Shown: one piece after another, positions 11,084 through 23,075 of the stretch
Layout: each line of letters starts with the position of its first letter
Numbering within the stretch: position 1 is the stretch's first letter
NCBI GenBank assembly: GCA_021014325.1
Contig: CM037470.1
Coordinates: 2,976,001 to 3,040,000, forward strand
DNA: 64,000 nt
Direction: 5' to 3'
From: Plazaster borealis
Lineage: Eukaryota; Echinodermata; Asteroidea; Forcipulatida; Labidiasteridae
Notes under the pieces: generated by a model
The model's input: the letters and a program-made list of their open reading frames with translations, nothing else
Told to the model about the DNA's origin: nothing
The model's database searches: none
Made by a program: the position numbers and the translations under genes

Positions 11084-11700
11084 TCATTCAGCCAAGTACT
11101 GCTGTTCTTCCAATAATTCGATTAAGATTTGCAAGTTTTCCTCATCTAACTCCTTAAGCGAGTTTTTATCGGTAGGGTCTTGCAATCTAGATCGTATTAT
11201 AGTGTCCTTTATGTTTTTGTGTCGTTTGTAGGCCAACAGTGGTGGGGCTGGGAAGAGTTTTTTGAGAAAAACATTTCCTTCCAAAAGGTGCCAGTGTTTA
11301 AAGAGAGCCCGTTTAAGAGCAGAATGATGGACCTGTGGAAAGTATGGCAGGATGAAGACAAGTGGAGGATTAAATATTGTCTGTTGTTTTATATTAGGTG
11401 GGGCAGTCAACATTGAATTCCGGAGGTCTTCGTTTACTTTTGTGAAGTGGGTCAATTCTTCCGTGTTGTATCCACGTTCTAGCAGTTTAGTCTTGAAGAA
11501 AATAACCTTCTCCTCAAAGTCTTTTGAGTGTGTACATATACGTTTGTATCTTGTCATTTCACCCTTAATAACGCCGCCAAATACTGATTTAGGGTGTGCT
11601 GAATCTCGAGCAAGGTATTGGAATGTATCTGTTTCTTTCGTAGCTACTCGAGTATCCAGTTTCCCTTTTTTTTTGAAAGCGTTCTCCTGTTTGGAAAGGA
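11084..11700 (-). pseudogene. Penelope-like reverse transcriptase, 3' fragment
   Basis: The minus-strand ORF (241 codons with its repeat-derived N-terminus) contains the conserved block that follows the RT palm in Penelope-like elements: KETDTFQYL, SAHPKSVFGGVIKGEM, RYKRICTHSKDF, LLERGYNTEEL, then FKHWHLL and PLLAYKRHKNIKDTIIRSRL. The catalytic RT palm itself is absent. The ORF reads directly into terminal-repeat sequence at about 11,691, so the element is 5' truncated. It stops after a short acidic tail without the GIY-YIG endonuclease often found at the C-terminus of this family. The copy is incapable of autonomous mobility. Family assignment is by motif recognition only. Confidence 0.75.
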
Positions 11701-11867
11701 AGAGCGAAATCATACATGTAGCCTGCAGAGTAATTTTGTGAATAGGGAAGACAGTGTAGCCACGAAGACAGTTCTGATTGTTTTTTTCACCAGGAGATGT
11801 GTGCATCAAGCAACTTTATTAGTGTATGTAGAGGCCTTGAGGCAAACACCGGTACACACTCACAATG
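11691..11867 (-). repeat. terminal repeat of the Penelope-like element (upstream copy)
   Basis: Near-identical to 9838-10026 in the same orientation. It sits directly against the 5'-truncated RT fragment, as in the pseudo-LTR arrangement known for Penelope-like elements. Confidence 0.75.
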
Positions 11868-11938
11868 GCTACACTGTCTTCCCTATTCACAAAATTACTC
11901 TGCAGGCTACATGTATGATTTCGCTCTTCCTTTCCAAA
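11867..11938 (+). repeat. inverted partial copy of the Penelope-like terminal repeat
   Basis: The sequence from GGCTACACTGTCTTCCC to CTTTCCAAA is the reverse complement of the first ~72 bp of the terminal repeat. It is placed back to back with the upstream copy. An inverted partial copy at the 5' end is a known outcome of Penelope-like insertion. Confidence 0.75.
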
Positions 11939-11953
11939 CAAACAGTATATTTT

Positions 11954-13432
11954 ATATGCGATCATTTGTATGCGATGTTTTGTGATATACATATGCGATA
12001 ATTTAATATACATGTGCGATGTTACACCAATGTATATTTGATGTTCGTTCTTATATATGTGCGAAAACGGAATTGTGGGATATATAGTATGGCTTCCTGT
12101 CCACTTGATCCCCGTATCCGTAATGTTTTAGATCGGGCCAGACTATACTGTGGACGGTATAGTATGGCTCCTATGGTTCAATGAGATGGGTGTTAGGGTT
12201 TAACTGATGGTCAGGGAACGAGACTGGCTGCACTCCACAATCCATGACCGCACCAGACTGAAGCTAACCGCGTATTGGGCCAGATTTTCCATCCGCGGAT
12301 TCGGGGGTTGGCCAGCCGCGTATGCTATAATCCGATAGACCACACCACCTAGCTGGGCACACTTAATTTTGGAGGTGATTTAATCCGATCACTAATTAAT
12401 AATTAGCCGCTAGAATACACGCAATTCTCTATAACAGGTTAGGGTATTGGTAAAGTTATACACAAGACTCTATAATGAATGTACTCGCCGTAAAGCGGGA
12501 TGAATAAAAAATTCGTTAAAATTTTGTAACAGGCTCAACAATCAAGACTGGAAACAGCATTATGATGTAGTTGTAATGTGTTTTATTCCATTTTTCCAAC
12601 AGTGGAAACCGCGCGCAGCCAGCGCTGTACAAAACTATATCTCTTTAAAACTTAACTCCTTGCAGAATGGTGTCTTGAGAACAACTGAACTTAGATTATG
12701 AAAAAAGACCCGAACCAGTGTACAGCATTCCTGGGCTATGACTAAGCTAATTAATAAACATGAAACAACTATCAATACAAAGGAATATGCAAATGAGACT
12801 AGTGCTACTTGTGACTTCTCAAGCTCCAATAAACAAAGACCATGGGGTGCAGAGATTAAGATTAAGATTGGCTGTAGAACACTCCCACAGATGCAATAAA
12901 CTGTAAAATGAAATCTAATGGCATGAAAGACAAAGAAGTAATAAATATAAGAGTAAAACCATGGAGGTCTACCTTTTTGTAAAAATCAAAGGGAATAAGC
13001 AGAGAAAACAAAACCATACAGTTTCCACCTGTCACAATTTGAAAAAATAGGAGACAGAATTTTCACCACATGGATTCTAATTTTCCTGAATATGCGGCTG
13101 GCCAACCCCCGAATCCGCGGATGGAAAATCTGGCCTAATACGCGGGTAGCTTCAGTCTGGTATTTTATTCAAGTCTCATTCCCTGACCATCAGTCTAGTT
13201 AAACCTGTACGCCCACCTCAGTGAACCATACTATACCATCCATAGTCTGGCCCGATCTAAAACATCAAGGATACGGGGATCAAGTGGACAGGAAGCCATA
13301 CTATATCCCACAATTCCGTTTTCGCACATATAAAGAACGAACATCAAATATACATTGGTGTAACATCGCACATGTATATTAAATTATCGCATATGTATAT
13401 CACAAAACATCGCATACAAATGATCGCATATA
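11954..13432. mobile_element. long inverted-repeat (fold-back) element, ~1.48 kb
   Basis: The left arm (11954-12322) and right arm (13089-13432) are reverse complements: ATATGCGATCATTTG at one end and CAAATGATCGCATAT at the other, with shared GATACGGGGATCAAGTGGAC and CCGCGGATTCGGGGGTTGG inside. The ~770-bp centre carries no protein. It starts 16 bp beyond the Penelope-like terminal sequence. Confidence 0.85.
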
Positions 13433-13712
13433 TTATATATTAAAAAATTATCAAATATATATCAAAAAGTATCGCATATATTAACCAATTATCGCACGAT
13501 CGCATATAATATATATTAAAAAATTATCAAATATATATAAAAAATAATCGCATAAATTAAAAAATTATCCCATATATATTACAAATTATCACATATATAT
13601 TGCAAATTATCGCACATATATTACAAATTATTGCATATAGATTACATATATTGCATACATAAAACGAATATCACACATGTGTGACAATCATCACATATAT
13701 ATGAGAAACATC
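13433..13712. repeat. AT-rich satellite with ATCGCATATAT motif
   Basis: The motif (A)TTATCGCATATAT and variants (TCACATATATAT, TCGCACATATAT) recur about every 20 bp, continuing the motif that ends the right arm of the fold-back element. The array is degenerate and non-coding. Confidence 0.75.
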
Positions 13713-15581
13713 GCACATACATTGTTGTGATGTAAACACCACTGATGTTCCCACAGTCCCACCTAGTCAATGTTTACAGTGAGGCCACCTTTGTTTATGG
13801 TAGGGCCACCCTGGTGGTGGTAGTTAACATTCCTGTTTACTTTAAGTAATTAACTCCTGGGGATTAAATAGTGGTCGTGGGAAACTAATCTAGTCATTCT
13901 GATCTCAGGCACCAGTGGGTGCACATCTCCAAAAAGTGAAAGTGTATGAAAGTCAATATGCTCTGGTAAAGAACATAACAATTGCACATTATCGAATATT
14001 GCAACGGTTGACACGCCATAATGGTATGGTTTTCAGGCCCGATGCGTTTGTTATACCCCTTTCTCTGTGGTTAACCAAGCAGTGTGGTGGCTAGACTTGA
14101 CTCAAGTCCCTTTCTCGTGCGAGGTTCCTACTACTAACACACATGTAACGCGCCAGCATGCAGCCACAGTACAGACATACGGCTCTGGGACATAATAATA
14201 CCAGTGCGTCCTTACCGACAAAATGTAGCTATTGTGGTGGCGATCGGAACAGGTTGGATATGCAGAAGATGAGGAAGGGCCTTGCACGGGATTGGGACTT
14301 GAGTCAAGTTTATGTGGTGGCCTTCACCCGACATGACACGCCCTAGTGACGTAGAACAGCTAGTCTAGCTTTCCTTTATGTGCGTAGACAACGCGGGTTT
14401 ATACACACGTCCACGGCACGCCTGAGAAACCATGCGTTAAAAATGACTGCATAACCGGCCGAAGCTGCGTGTGTGTGCACGGTACATACTGTACGTGTAC
14501 ACTGATCGATGAGCCATGAATGGATGGCTTATCTCAGATAATCAGTGTCTGATTTCCTTCAATATTTTGTGGTTATACTTGGTTGTATCATGGAGGATTT
14601 CCTCCATGGTTGTATCATTCCAAACCCAAATAATTTTGAAGGATAAAGGAATTGTCTTCCAGTTAAACTTTGTGTTGGGTGACAAGTATTGCTAAAATCA
14701 TGAGAAACATGCACGGGAATGTCAATGGAAACTCTTCGAGCCTTCAGAGTCAACGTACGAGGTACGAGCGTGTATTCAAATACCGCGCGCTGTACACTTA
14801 GGACGCCGCCGGGTGGTGTGTACTATCTGCGGGGGGAATTCCTTTGATGAGTGGCGACCGGCTGTCTCATACTTTGACGGAACGAAACTCGCATTTCTAG
14901 TTGGAAATCACGACCAAAATTGCTTGAAAATTTAAGGTAAAAATTGTCAAACTTATTGTTAAAAGTGTCTGCACATTGTGACTAAACTTCTCATGGGTCG
15001 TTTGTCAATCTTGGGCCTAATTTTTGTCCTGACTACGGATGGTTAAAAATCAGGGGTTTGTTTGTTTTTCCTTTAAAAAAAATTATAATGAGTGTGTGAA
15101 ACATCGCGTTTTTAAAAAATAATTTTTTCTCACAAGTCCCTAAAACGAGTCTTCAAGGTCGTCGAAAATTACTCATAATTTCTGCTTAGAAGAGGGTCAC
15201 TTGATCATAATTTGTACATCATTAAAACAAATTAAGATTTTCTTATTAATCCGTAAAATGCGCTTTGCATGTCGCAACCCTTTGCTTCGCGCATCTGCAC
15301 GTATCCATAAGACCAATTTTGATTGGTCAGCTCCCGGATGAGAGACAAAATTTCATTGGACAACCCACTCTCGCCTGACTCGTTCACCGTATATCCTTGC
15401 ACAATTTAGGGCAATTTTTGTCCTCAAATTAAGAAATAATGTGCAACATTTGAGCGTGGGAACAAGCAAAAATGGCAATTTCGTATTATTATCTTCGTTT
15501 TTGAGTGGTTACTGTGTAAACCCCCTGTTGGAGAGAACAAGACTGCAAGATACGAGCGGACGGCAACTTTGCGTCCACATT
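13713..15581. other. non-coding, no gene seen
   Basis: There is a small inverted repeat at about 14093-14308 (GACTTGACTCAAGTCCC against GGGACTTGAGTCAAG). 15440-15545 holds a dispersed repeat shared with 5728-5825 in opposite orientation. No supported coding region; upstream regulatory sequence of the gene at 16072 may be here but I see no clear core promoter. Confidence 0.5.
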
Positions 15582-15984
15582 GGTCGGGGCGACATTTAGG
15601 TACATGTTTGGGGCTACATTTAGGTCGGGGCGACATTTAGGTACATGTTTGGGGCAACATTATGGTCGGGGCGACATTTAGGTACAGGTTTGTGGCTACT
15701 TAGGTCGGGGCGACATTTAGGTACATGTTTGGGGGCTACATTTAGGTCGGGGCGACATTTAGGTACAGGTTTGGGGCTACATTTAGGTCGGGGCGACATT
15801 TAGGTACAGGTTTTGGGCTACATTTAGGTCGGGCGACATTTAGGTACATGTTTGGGGCTACATTTAGGTAGGGGTACATTTAGGTAAAGGTTTTGGGCTA
15901 CATTTAGGTCGGGGCGACATTTAGGTACATGTTTGGGGCTACATTTAGGTCGGGCGACATTTAGGGCTCGGGCTACATTTAGGT
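15582..15984. repeat. 41-bp minisatellite, about 10 copies
   Basis: Units start GGTCGGGGCGACATTTAGG and continue TACATGTTTGGGGCTACATT. Starts are at 15582, 15623, 15664, 15703, 15745, 15786, 15827, 15867, 15907 and 15948 (39-42 bp apart). The array ends about 85 bp before the glycosyltransferase start codon. Minus-strand ORFs across it are repeat artefacts. Confidence 0.95.
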
Positions 15985-16071
15985 GCCGCACAGACGGCCC
16001 ACGGTCTACCTGCTTTGCTTTACGGTGTCTACCCTTGTTTTGGTTTTCCCACACAGGTTGTCACACTCAGG

Positions 16072-19000
16072 ATGTCGCGCCTAAAGAGATTGCTGAAATT
16101 GGTACTCGTACTTGTATGTGTCATTTTCATGTTTTACATGATTTACAGTAAGTCACATGTAGCTCAATTTCATCAATATTTATATATTTCGTTTGAATAT
16201 AATACTTTAACATTTCAGAAACTTCTGAGTTCTTGTTTTACATTGAAGCCTACAATTACCATCACTATCAAATTTCAAGAGAATCTTTAATTAATATTTC
16301 ATCTAGTTTTTACTGGATATTTTTTTAGAAACTGTTCATTTGTGTCGGAAAGTTGAATGCCGATTTGTTTCTGATTTTGTTTTTATTGGTGTGATTATGT
16401 TGTTACACATAGCTAAAATTTATGGTGTAACTAAGAACAAATAACTTTTTTAAACATCTTTTGTGAAATTTGAGACAAATTACAATGGATAAGAAAATAC
16501 TGAACGAGAAAATTGTGATACACTTATTTAGTGGGAGCATTGTGTAGAAGTGTTTGAGATCAAAAAGAGGCCTTCTAAACAGAAGTATACAATGCATTTG
16601 TTGACTTGTAACTTTGAGTTAATTAGTTGCAATCGCATGCAAATGAAACACTTCGGCAGAACGACAGACATATTTTTTACCAGCGTCAGACTAATCAAGA
16701 GATGTTTATTGAAAGGTGAAAAAAATGTTAATGTGAAATTGAAATGAGAAGATGTTCATGCGAAAACTGAAATGTGAAGAAGATGTTCGTGTAAAAACTG
16801 AAAGGTTAAAGAAGATATTTATTTGAAAACTGGGATGTGAATAAGATGTCCACGTAAAACTGGAATGTAAATAAAATGTTATTGTGAAAACTGAAATGTG
16901 AATATGATGCATAAAAAATTAAATGTGAAGAGGGTGTTCCTGTTAAAATTGACAAGTGAAGAAGATGTTCCTGTAAAAACTGGACTGTGAATAAGATGTT
17001 TGTGTGAAAACTGAAATGCGAATAAGGTTCATGTGAACAATTAAAATTAAATGTGATTAAGATTTTCATGTAAAAAATGGAATGTGAATAAGATATTCAT
17101 GTGGAAACTGAATTGTGAATAAGATGTTCATGTGAAAACTGGCACGTGATTATATGCTTATTTGAAAACTGAAGTGTAAATAAGATGTTCATGTGAAAAC
17201 TGAAATGTGAATGAGATGTGAATGAGATGTTTATATTAAGTGTATAATAAGATAAATGTGAACAAGATCATGTGAAAACTGAATATGAAGATGTTCATGT
17301 GAGAACTGAAATGTGAAGAGGATGTTCCTGTAAAATTGACAGGTGGGGAAGATGATTATGTGAAAACTAAACTGTGAATAAGATATTCGTGTAAAAACTG
17401 AAATGTGAATAAGGTGTTCATGTGAAAAATGTAATGTGATTAAGATGTTCATGTGAAAACTGAAATGTGACTAAGATGTTCATGTAAAGACTAAAAATGT
17501 GTAAGACGTTTATATGAAAACTAAAAATGTTAAACGTGAAGTTTATGTGAAAACTGGCACGTGATTAGATGCTTATGTGAAAACTGAAATGTAATTAATG
17601 AGATGTTCATGTGAAAACTGAAATGTAATTAATAAGATGTTCATGTGAAAACTGAAATGTAAACATGTTTAAGTGCAAACTGAAATGTGAAGTTAATGTC
17701 CATGTGTTAACTGGAACGTGATTAAGATGCTTATCTGAAAACTGAAATATAAAAAGGATGTCTACAAAGAAATTAATGTGAATAATGATGTCCATGTGAA
17801 AACTGAAATGTGAAGAAGACGTTCATTTGAAAACTGAAATGTGAGATGTTGATGTGAAAACTGGAACGTGAAGTATAAATGTTTTTCCGAAACATTTTCA
17901 CTGGTTTCCTGAAGATTAAGTACCCTATGAGACGATACCCTGTTCGATCGTTAGGGTTAGGGTTAGGGTTTGGGTAAGGGTTAGGGTTAGGGTAAGGGCT
18001 TCACGACCTGTTGTGTGTACATTATTTGCATCGACTCTACAATGTTCTCTTAAGTTCAATTATTTTGCAAAAATAGTTAATAGCCTGACGTTTCGACCCT
18101 AGCAGTGTCTTTCTCGAAGGCTTAATGACAACAAATGAACAGGTATATAGGTGTAACATAAGCAGTCAAGTGGAAATACAACCCCCTCCCCTTTGTCTCC
18201 CTTTCCATCGTTTACCCCTTGCTTTTTCTGTGTGCTCTCTGCCCCTCTCTCTCTCTATTCATGTATTTCCACTTGACTGCTTATGTTACACTTATATATA
18301 TACCTGTTCATGTGTATTGTATTGTCATTTAGCCTTCGAGAAAGACTCTGCTAGGGTCGTAACGTCGGGCCATTTTTATTTTTATTTGTTTTGCATTTAT
18401 ACCATAGGTCCTTTTGGTTGGTAAGCAGTTTGCAACAGCTAAATCTATTTTCAAATTGTTTGTAATATTTGGTTTGTGTGTTCTTATTTACAGTGTTTTA
18501 CAATTTATATTGGCCAAACGTTGCATATAACCTGAACACAGTTGATGTGAAAATACCAATTGGCAGAGATGAGGAGATATTAACCAGGTCGAACGTAACA
18601 GCGATTGTGCTGACCACCACAAATGCAGGTTTTCTAGATTTGACAGAAAACATGTTGGAGAGCATAAAGAGAACTGGTTCTCGTCCCAACATTACGGTAA
18701 TCGCTGAAGACGAACAATCGTTCCAGACTTTATCAAGGAGAGCAAAAACCCAACCGGGACTTCGTGTCCAGAAGACGAACTCGGGGGAAACCACGTCAGA
18801 CAAACTGATGGTCAACACGGCGATCTACAATAAACTTGTGAACAAGCGCCCGGCTTATCTTCTCTCGTTGCTGGAGAAAGGGAACTACGTTCTATTTGTT
18901 GATGTAGATACATACTGGTTCCACGACCCACTGAAGAACCTGATCTGGGACTTCGATTTTGCATTACACAATGAGTTTGTTGCCCCAGTTTACGGTTTCT

Positions 19001-19311
19001 GCGACGGATTTGTATTTTACCGGCCGACGAAAAACACCATACGGCTCGTTAAAGAATGGGTACACTTGTTGGCGACAAAAGACAAGGAAACACCGGACCA
19101 GATTGTTATGAATCGGTTGATTCTAAGCCAGAAGATCCCATTGAAGATTGGTGTCCTTCTTTCGAGCCAGTTCCCGGACGGATTTAAGTACTTCAAGAAG
19201 AAAGGGTGGAGGGAGGAGAATACTAACATAATTGCCGTGCATCTAAGCTACCTTTACGGACACGAAGAGAAACTGGTGCATCTAAAAAAACATAGCTTGT
19301 GGTTAATCTGA
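16072..19311 (+). CDS. type II membrane glycosyltransferase (nucleotide-diphospho-sugar transferase domain), 2 coding exons
   Basis: Coding exons are 16072-16147 and 18494-19311, giving 297 residues. The donor A|GTAAGT and acceptor TTATTTACAG|T keep the frame (phase 1). Exon 1 encodes a short basic N-terminus (MSRLKR) followed by a hydrophobic signal anchor of about 20 residues, which fits a Golgi type II protein. Exon 2 carries the luminal domain: an AIVLTTTNAGF start, SDKLMVNTAIYNKL, then LFVDVDTYWFHDP, whose DVD (about residues 162-164) is the metal/nucleotide-sugar binding motif of PF03407/GT77-type transferases; GFCDGFVFYRP and DQIVMNRL follow. Potential N-glycosylation sites are at NVT and NIT. 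Length is normal for small members. The donor sugar and acceptor cannot be read from the sequence. A CACACAG just upstream of the ATG could be an acceptor for a further 5' untranslated exon. Confidence 0.85.
16700..17880. repeat. ~30-bp minisatellite filling the glycosyltransferase intron
   Basis: Degenerate units of the type GATGTTCATGTGAAAACTGA followed by AATGTGAATAA recur for almost 1.2 kb, with unit length varying around 28-31 bp. Several minus-strand ORFs with repeating HEHLxHISVFT-like residues are translations of this array, not genes. Confidence 0.9.
17951..17999. repeat. short interstitial telomere-like repeat
   Basis: Seven to eight TTAGGG-type hexamers (with GTTTGGG and GTAAGGG variants) lie inside the intron. 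TTAGGG is the common animal telomere unit. The tract is short, degenerate and surrounded by ordinary sequence, so it is not a chromosome end. Confidence 0.85.
18081..18373. mobile_element. fold-back element in the glycosyltransferase intron
   Basis: Left arm TAGCCTGACGTTTCGACCCT to TAAGCAGTCAAGTGGAAATA; right arm is its inverted copy ending GTAACGTCGGGCCA. A single related arm occurs at 3770-3835. The spliced intron would remove it. The 99-residue ORF across it is not a gene. Confidence 0.8.
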
Positions 19312-20210
19312 CACCACTGTGCTTTGTAGACCCGTTTTTATGATGGTGCGGCCATCTTGACTAATTGTCTCAACAATCCACATCTCATTGTCACCAAATC
19401 GAGGCTGGAAGTAAAGAATAATCTGGTTCCAATATTGTGCAATGGATATCAGCATTCCATATTGTTATTGGATACAGGGTGCATGACCACCATGGTGGCA
19501 CCACTTGATAAAGTTCCATAACGGTCAATTATGGTGCGGTCAGTTTTGTTTGGATTCCTTTTAGTAAATTCAATTTTATAGATTTTTATCTCCGCATGCA
19601 ACAAAAAGGATCAAAATTTAGCCATCCAGGGTTTTAAGTTATACATTTGGGGGGGGGGTGGAGATTGGAAAAAACCCAAAGCTAAACAAAACAAAAAACA
19701 AAGGTGGCTTATTACAGTGTATAATAAATTTCTTTTAAAGCATGTCCCAGGAATTGTAATTTCTTTTACTGTTTTAGGAAGAAGGAAAACAAACAAAACC
19801 AAAAAACAAGGTGGCTTCTTACAGAATTTAATAAAATGTCTTTTGAAGAATGTTTCATGAATTGAAAAAAAACCCTGATCACCACTTCTTCCAGAAAGCA
19901 CCTTTCAAAAGTCGTGCATTTGTTTAAGTGGGTGCCGTGGAATCCCAGCGCGACCATTCCTTTAACAAGTGTGAAGGAAACACAATCACGCACTTTTAAC
20001 CTAAATAAACGGAATGGAAATGTTTTGCAGTTAAATGGCACGTCGTATATAAAGGAGTTCAGACATTTTCAAATATTGAATTTTTCTAATCAATCTAATT
20101 TTTCTCGGCTAACAATTTAAAAATTAATAAATTCTAGTTATTTGTTAGCAATGTAACGCACATATTGTTGTGTTTATACAAACACGGAAAACATTTCACA
20201 AGAAGTCGAT
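19312..20210. other. 3' flank of the glycosyltransferase, non-coding
   Basis: About 85 bp is present twice with divergence (19679-19765 and 19793-19865, sharing AAAAACAA-GGTGGCTT and TTTAATAAA-like stretches). No other structure or clear polyadenylation site could be fixed. Confidence 0.45.
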
Positions 20211-20450
20211 AGTTTTAGGAACAAAGGATAAAAAAGTCTACCCGTCCTCTTTTTGGCCAGGTTTGAGGAACAAGAGATACACAAATATTTCCCTTTTTCT
20301 TTTTAGCTGGGTTTGAGGAACTAGAGACACCAAAATATATCCCCTCCTCTTTTTAGCTTGGTTTGAGGAACAATAGATAACAAAATCTATCCCCTCCCCT
20401 TTTCGGCTGTGTTTAAGGAACAAGGGATACAAAAATCTATCCCTTTACTA
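20211..20450. repeat. 50-bp tandem repeat, about 5 copies
   Basis: GTTTGAGGAAC or a variant starts at 20211, 20261, 20311, 20361 and 20411, each unit ending with a pyrimidine-rich CCCCTCCTCTTTTTAGCT-like stretch. The period is exactly 50 bp. Confidence 0.9.
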
Positions 20451-20976
20451 AAATTATTACCACTCGAACCACAAATATACACTTTTTTGTCAGCTTTCCC
20501 AACAACGAAGCCTTTTTCTTCGATATTTTAATACAATAATAGTTTGAAGTACAAAATGTGGCAACAAGTTTTGCTAACAAAAAGGTATAAATCAAAAGAC
20601 TGATAAAAATATTTTAAAACGTGCAAACAAGTTACGTTGTTCTTCCAATTATATTTTAAAGAGAAAAACAGCATGATTTTAACATTTTGAAAACAACTTT
20701 AAGAAAAGTGGCTATATAATAATTGTATTTAAAAATAGTAGTTAAAATTGTAGTTGTAGTTAAAAATGAACCCTGTTAGTCGGCAATCATAAAAAATTCA
20801 AGGTAATTGTGACCAGCTGCCGCCAGTGCGTGTGACCTTCCAGGTCGCCTGCATGGCATCCACGGATTTTATGGTTGTGAGTATAGGCTGGCATGTCATT
20901 ATCGTAAGTACAAAGAAGACAAGGCCGATTGTGGCAATACGACTAGTTTGTATAAAATGGGTGATTCGTCACTGGT

Positions 20977-21134
20977 TAAAGGCACTGTACACGTTTGGTA
21001 ATTACTCAAAATATATATTAGCATAAAAACTTGGTAACGAGCAACGGTGAGCTGTTGATAGTATAAAACATTGTGAAAAACGACTCCCTCTGAATTAACG
21101 TAGTTTTGGGGAAAAAGGTAATATTCTCGAAATT
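20977..21134. mobile_element. TTAA-type MITE, left end only
   Basis: It begins TTAAAGGCACTGTACACG and matches the first ~155 bp of the family at 22698 and 47193 (GAGCTGTTGATAGTATAAAA). The right half is missing, so this copy is truncated. Confidence 0.8.
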
Positions 21135-21849
21135 GTTGATGGGTGGGTTGGTCTCAGGAAATAACTGAAATACAGAAATATCGAAATCGAAAATAATAGA
21201 AAACAGGGTTTTTGGCGTGTGTGTGTTTTGGGTTTTTTGTGGGTTTTATTTTTGTGGGTTTTTTTTTTTTTTGTGGGGGACACATATACAAAATACAAAG
21301 CATGCAACCTCTTCCAGATCGTCCTGTTGATTTGTCATCGGTCAGTAAAAAAAGTTCGAATTTTTTTTTCGGAATTGTGTTGACCTACCGACCTACTTCA
21401 AATTTGGATTTCTAAAAATTGATCTTGCTTCGATAGCCGAACTCCTCGCCCGATGGGGAGGAGTTTGCGTGAATTTTCCTCTTCTGTTTCCACTGCAAAC
21501 TAAAAATTGCGCCACTACTTTTCATTTCATTTCATTTCATTTTTTTATTCTGGTTGTGAAGCCAAGGACTCTCTGAAAAGCGAACTTAATCACTGTATAG
21601 CCAAGAACCCAATGGAAAGAAGACAAGGAAGGAAGTTTCAGTTTTAGATGTGGGAGGGAAAACCCCAAGAAAATTATTCCAGGGAAAACCCACACAATCA
21701 TGAAGGGACTGAAAACCCAATCCACATAGTGCCCCCGGCGTAATGTAGAGGGTTTATTACTAAAAGCCTGTCATAGAAATCGAGATTTGGAGTAGGTGGG
21801 TTGGGTCAAAACAATTCCGAAAAATATGTTTTTAATAAAGTATCTGATA
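21135..21849. other. non-coding, low-complexity, no gene seen
   Basis: T- and GT-rich stretches and a CATTT microsatellite (about 21520-21540) are present. ORFs over the GT-rich tracts have biased composition and no domain. Confidence 0.5.
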
Positions 21850-21981
21850 ACTATAATCACCGTACCAGAGCCAACCCCAGCCGGGAACGTTATACTTCCA
21901 TTTCCCAAGACAGAGGCTGGCACAAAAACCTTAAAATTTAGGGGGAGCCATGCATGGAATTCCCTTTCTTCAACTCTTTAA
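21850..21981 (+). pseudogene. LINE reverse transcriptase, extreme C-terminal remnant
   Basis: The translation includes ILPFPKTEAGTKTLKFRGSH and AWNSLSSTL followed by a stop. This is the characteristic ending of many non-LTR retrotransposon ORF2 proteins (a basic/aromatic segment, then WNSLP). Only the last ~40 residues remain. Confidence 0.65.
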
Positions 21982-22697
21982 AGTCTGCATGCTGGCAGCA
22001 TCAGTCGTTTTAAACTTTTAAATAACTAGATTCGTATTACCTAGATTGTATGGTTATATTTTTAAAGCATTTTTGCAAATAACAATGTAATAGGCTTCTT
22101 TCTTTTTTTTGTAATCATAAAAACGGTCTTTTCAATGATCTTTTCAGTCAAAATTGGCTCCCAGATTTTTCAGCTGATATTTTTTCAAAATCCATAGGTT
22201 GGAAATAGATGTTTGAAGAAAGGTTATTTATGTTGGCAAAAACAAGAACAATTCTTCAAGTATTTACTTGGGCTACACTGCATTTTAGTTTTTAGAAAAT
22301 GTTTACAGAAAGTGTCATCTAGGAGTTAAATGGGTTTAACAAAACAATTACAAACATCAAAATCACACTGTTTTATACTGATTGTGATGATTTCTTTATT
22401 CTTTGGTTTATATTTTTCAATGTCCAAATAAAACAAAACAAAAATAAAAGCCCTCCTAGCCCCACTTCTCACCAAAAAAGGACGATCAACAATGTTTTTG
22501 GTTTATGTGGCCTTAGATTAATTTATTTGGCGCCATTATAATGTATTCCATTACCACGCTTCCATCTTTGGTTTGGGTGTATATATACAGACCAGTTTAC
22601 CCAGACCAATTAGTGCCATGTATTGTGTCCACCATATTTCAAAATGGCTAATGGCCTTTGAAAGAAAGGGTATGATCTAATATAAAATATTATCCTC
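21982..22697. other. non-coding, no gene seen
   Basis: AT-rich sequence without repeat structure or coding potential that I can support. Confidence 0.5.
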
Positions 22698-23075
22698 TTA
22701 AAGGTATCGTACACGTTTAGTAATGACTCAAAACAAATATTAGCATAAAAACTTACTTGGTAACAAGCAACGGAGAGCTGTTGATAGTATAAAACATTGT
22801 AGGAAACAACTCCCTCTATGAAGTAACGTAGTTTTTGAGAAAGAGGTAATATTCTCACTAAAATAATAAACAATTCTTGCAAGAAGTTTTTATTCATATC
22901 TGAAAGCACACAAATTTGTACAACAAGGGGTGTTTTTTCTTTCATCATTTTCTTGCAACTTCGATGACCAATTGAGCCCAAATATTCACAGGCTTGTTAT
23001 TTTATGCATATGTTGGGATACACCAAGTGAGAACACTGGTCTTTGACAATTTCCAAACGTGTTCAGTGCCTTTAA
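22698..23075. mobile_element. TTAA-flanked MITE, copy 3 (378 bp)
   Basis: Full-length copy from TTAAAGGTATCGTACACG to CAGTGCCTTTAA with the complete family interior. The minus-strand 123-residue ORF over it has no family resemblance and is a shadow of the repeat. Confidence 0.9.

Noticed and set aside
15824..16054. Minus-strand ORF with repeating LNVAPKHVPKCRP residues
   Set aside because: Translation of the 41-bp minisatellite.
16706..17795. Minus-strand ORFs with repeated histidine-rich HEHLxHIS residues
   Set aside because: They follow the ~30-bp minisatellite period inside the intron of a plus-strand gene.
17951..17999. Chromosome end
   Set aside because: Only a few degenerate TTAGGG units within an intron, with unique sequence on both sides.
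22610..22981. 123-residue minus-strand ORF
   Set aside because: Lies over a TTAA-type MITE; similar shadows occur at 5054-5269 and 47247-47483.
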